DNA from: Auxenochlorella pyrenoidosa
Lineage: Eukaryota > Chlorophyta > Trebouxiophyceae > Chlorellales > Chlorellaceae
Length of the DNA stretch: 32,094 nt
Reading direction: 5' to 3'
Assembly (NCBI GenBank): GCA_001430745.1
Contig: KQ482063.1
Coordinates: forward strand, 395,337-427,430
The position numbers and the translations under genes are program-made. The first letter of the stretch is position 1. Each line of letters opens with the position of its first letter. Positions 30,381 through 32,094 of the stretch are shown piece by piece. The notes under the pieces were generated by a model that saw nothing but the letters and a program-made list of their open reading frames with translations, was not told where the DNA came from and did no database searches.

Positions 30381-32094
30381 ATGAGGAAGAGAGCAGTGGA
30401 GTTCGGGCGGCGTGCCGTGGAGGGCGGCAGCGGCAGCAGCGGCGGCGGCAGCGAGCTGCTGCCTGAAGCAGCTGAAGAGCTGCTGCAGAAGGTCAGCTGC
30501 AGGGAACGGTTAACCCAGAATACAAGTTTGGGAACAAGGAGCAAGCTGCAATGCCTCGACTGAGCAGGGACGGTGCCACATCGCGCATCGCCCCGTTCTC
30601 GCCCTCTGCGGGGCCCCATGCCTGCTGCCCTCCTGGCCTGGCCTACCCCACCCACCCCACCCCACCCCACCCCCACCCTGTCGCAGATCTTTGCGGTGCA
30701 GAGCGAGCTGCCACCCGCGCTGGCAGAGTCGGTGGCCGCCCGCACCGGCTGCACCCCGGCTGCCGCCCTGGCCTTCTTTCTGGAGCTTCACGCCAGCTTC
30801 AAGCGCGGCCTGCGCCGCCTGGCAGACTCTGCTGCTGACGCCGCGCCGGGGGGTCCCCCCAGCGAAGAGGCAGCCCTGGTGGCCGCAGAGGCCGGCGCCG
30901 CGGCGCGCGAGGCTGCGCTGGCCAAGCTGCGGCCCCTGCTGGATGCTGCCACTGGCGGCCTGCGGGACGCCTCTGTCACCGGTGCGCCTGCCTGCCCGCC
31001 GCTGCTGTGCCCTGTCCTGCCTGCCATGCCGGCGCCACTGCTGCGCCTCATCCTGCCTGCCTGCCTGCTGCGCTGCGGCTGCCTGCCGCGCCACATCAGG
31101 TCCGCCTGCCTGGCCACTGCTGCTGCAATGCACCCCGTGAGCACTGCGAGTGTCCAGCGTAGCGAGGCCACAGTTGCCACCCACCAGGCACCGGCATGCG
31201 AGGGCCATGAGCAGCCGCCCCGCGGGCCCTTCGCCTGCTGGCTTGCGGGGCGCACTGGGCAGAAGCATCTGAGTGTTGTCCGTCCTCGCATGCTGTCTGG
31301 GTGCCCCCCCTCCAGGCCAGTTTGCCTCGGTCATGGCTGGCCTGTCCAGCAACGTTGTGCGGCTGGAGGCTGCGCACGCGGTGGCGGCGAGCAAGCGCAC
31401 CGTGCGAGCCAAGCTCGTGGCCACATGTGCGTTCGCCCGGCCCGGACGCTCCTGCCTGGGCTCGCTGGCATGGCATGCACGCCCTGGCCACGCCTGCAGG
31501 ACCTGCCAGCCTGGCCATGCCGTCGAGAGAAGCTCGTTGAGAGAAGCTCTAAGATGCACGTTGCTCTGTGGCTGCCGGACACACCGCTGTGCCCGGCCAC
31601 CCACCCGACTGCCCCGCTGCAGCCGGCTTTCTGGCCACGCTCGAGGGCTGGCTCGAGGAGGCGCGAGAGCAGGAGTTTTACACCCTGCAGCGGCAGCTGC
31701 TGCGCACACTCGATGCGCTGCCGCTGGGCGCTGCCCTTCTCCGGGGCTGCACCGAGCTGCTGCGCGCTGTACGGCGCCTGCAGGAGGCAGCGCACCCCGA
31801 CGTGGCGGCCGCGGCACAGGGGCTGGCCGCAAAGTGGCAAGAGGCACTGGCAGCGAGCGACGGGGCGGCAGCCCTGCCGGCAGGAGTGGCCGCTGCAGCA
31901 GCCGCGCTGCCCAGCTGGGCAGCAGCAAGGTCGCTGGGCCGTGAACCTGGGGCAGCAGGGGGGCATCGGCCGCTTCCCTCGGCAGGCGTGCAGTCCCGCG
32001 CCGAGCGGAGCTCGTCTGCCAGCGGCATAGGGAAGCAGCAGGAGCGGCTGCTCCCGGCGGCAGCTGCACCCGCTCCTGCCTCTCAGCTGCAGGG
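30381..32094 (+). CDS. TFIIS N-terminal (LW) domain protein, 3' end beyond the window
   Basis: Exons: 30381-30491, 30687-30981, 31316-31426 and 31623 to the window edge; about 329 residues are visible. A Gly/Ser-rich start is followed by helical Ala/Leu-rich sequence (ELPPALAESVAARTG, FFLELHASFKRGLRRL). Exon 4 holds a four-helix TFIIS N-terminal/LW-type domain (about 176-248). Its pattern, LLRTLDALPLG, ELLRAVRRLQ, HPDVAAAAQGL and AAKWQEAL, matches the L-x-x-L, V-x-x-L-R and A-K-x-L-V-x-x-W-K rhythm of TFIIS, Elongin A, Med26 and IWS1. After it comes a low-complexity Ala/Ser/Gln stretch with no stop before the edge. A role in Pol II transcription is inferred from the domain alone. The exon 3 donor (T|GTGCGT) is the only phase-compatible choice I found. 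Confidence 0.68.
30645..30686 (+). repeat. CCCCACC polypyrimidine repeat before exon 2 of the LW-domain gene
   Basis: Repeated CCCCA units end in CTGTCGCAG, the acceptor. It is of the same type as the C-rich tracts preceding acceptors in several other introns here. Confidence 0.75.

Noticed and set aside
1..32094. tRNA, rRNA, transposon terminal repeats, integrated viral genes
   Set aside because: Looked for on both strands by eye; nothing convincing seen. Short ncRNAs cannot be excluded without a covariance search.

Overview
This looks like nuclear DNA of a green alga, probably a Chlorella-like trebouxiophyte (inference). It is GC-rich. Its genes are split into many short exons, often only 60-150 bases, by introns rich in CTGC/GGCAGG and C- or G-tracts. 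Several genes have the green-algal poly(A) signal TGTAA downstream. The proteins include a plastid ClpR subunit, a mitochondrial ClpP, ESCRT-III Vps20, TFIIE-beta and a cyanobacterial/plastid small membrane protein family. I saw no bacterial operons, transposons, rRNA or tRNA. I built the gene models by hand, requiring family similarity plus matching intron phases; every complete model sums to a multiple of three.

Left third (1-12,833). A 3'-truncated VPS20/CHMP6 gene (minus, start 1112) is divergent from a 14-exon gene (plus, 1970-7113) for a membrane-anchored SGNH-hydrolase-like protein of 621 residues. Facing it is a 13-exon gene (minus, 12833-7688) for a secreted, cysteine-rich PAN/apple-like protein of 409 residues. 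One of its introns holds a 542-base N gap and another a 33-base minisatellite made of copies of its own splice donor.

Middle (12,834-21,841). A probable multipass membrane protein gene (minus, about 15289-13688) has a one-base frame break. A weakly supported membrane ORF (plus, to 16294) follows. Next is a second PAN-type cysteine-rich gene (minus, 20153-17328, 428 residues), a clear paralogue of the first with six shared intron positions. It is divergent from a plastid DUF6737-like gene (plus, 20430-21370).

Right third (21,842-32,094). A ClpR1-like plastid protease subunit (minus, 24367-21842) is divergent from TFIIE-beta (plus, 24788-26887). A mitochondrial ClpP (minus, 29793-27579) is divergent from a gene with a TFIIS N-terminal (LW) domain (plus, 30381 to beyond the right edge). 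There is no operon logic; the genes alternate in divergent and convergent pairs with intergenic spaces of 0.3-1 kb.

The most interesting signals are an unusually high share of GC-AG introns (8 of 58 inferred), four of them with a CAG|GCGCG donor; the splice-donor minisatellite; a duplicated exon start in the SGNH gene; a 30-base microexon; and the architecture of the paired cysteine-rich PAN proteins.
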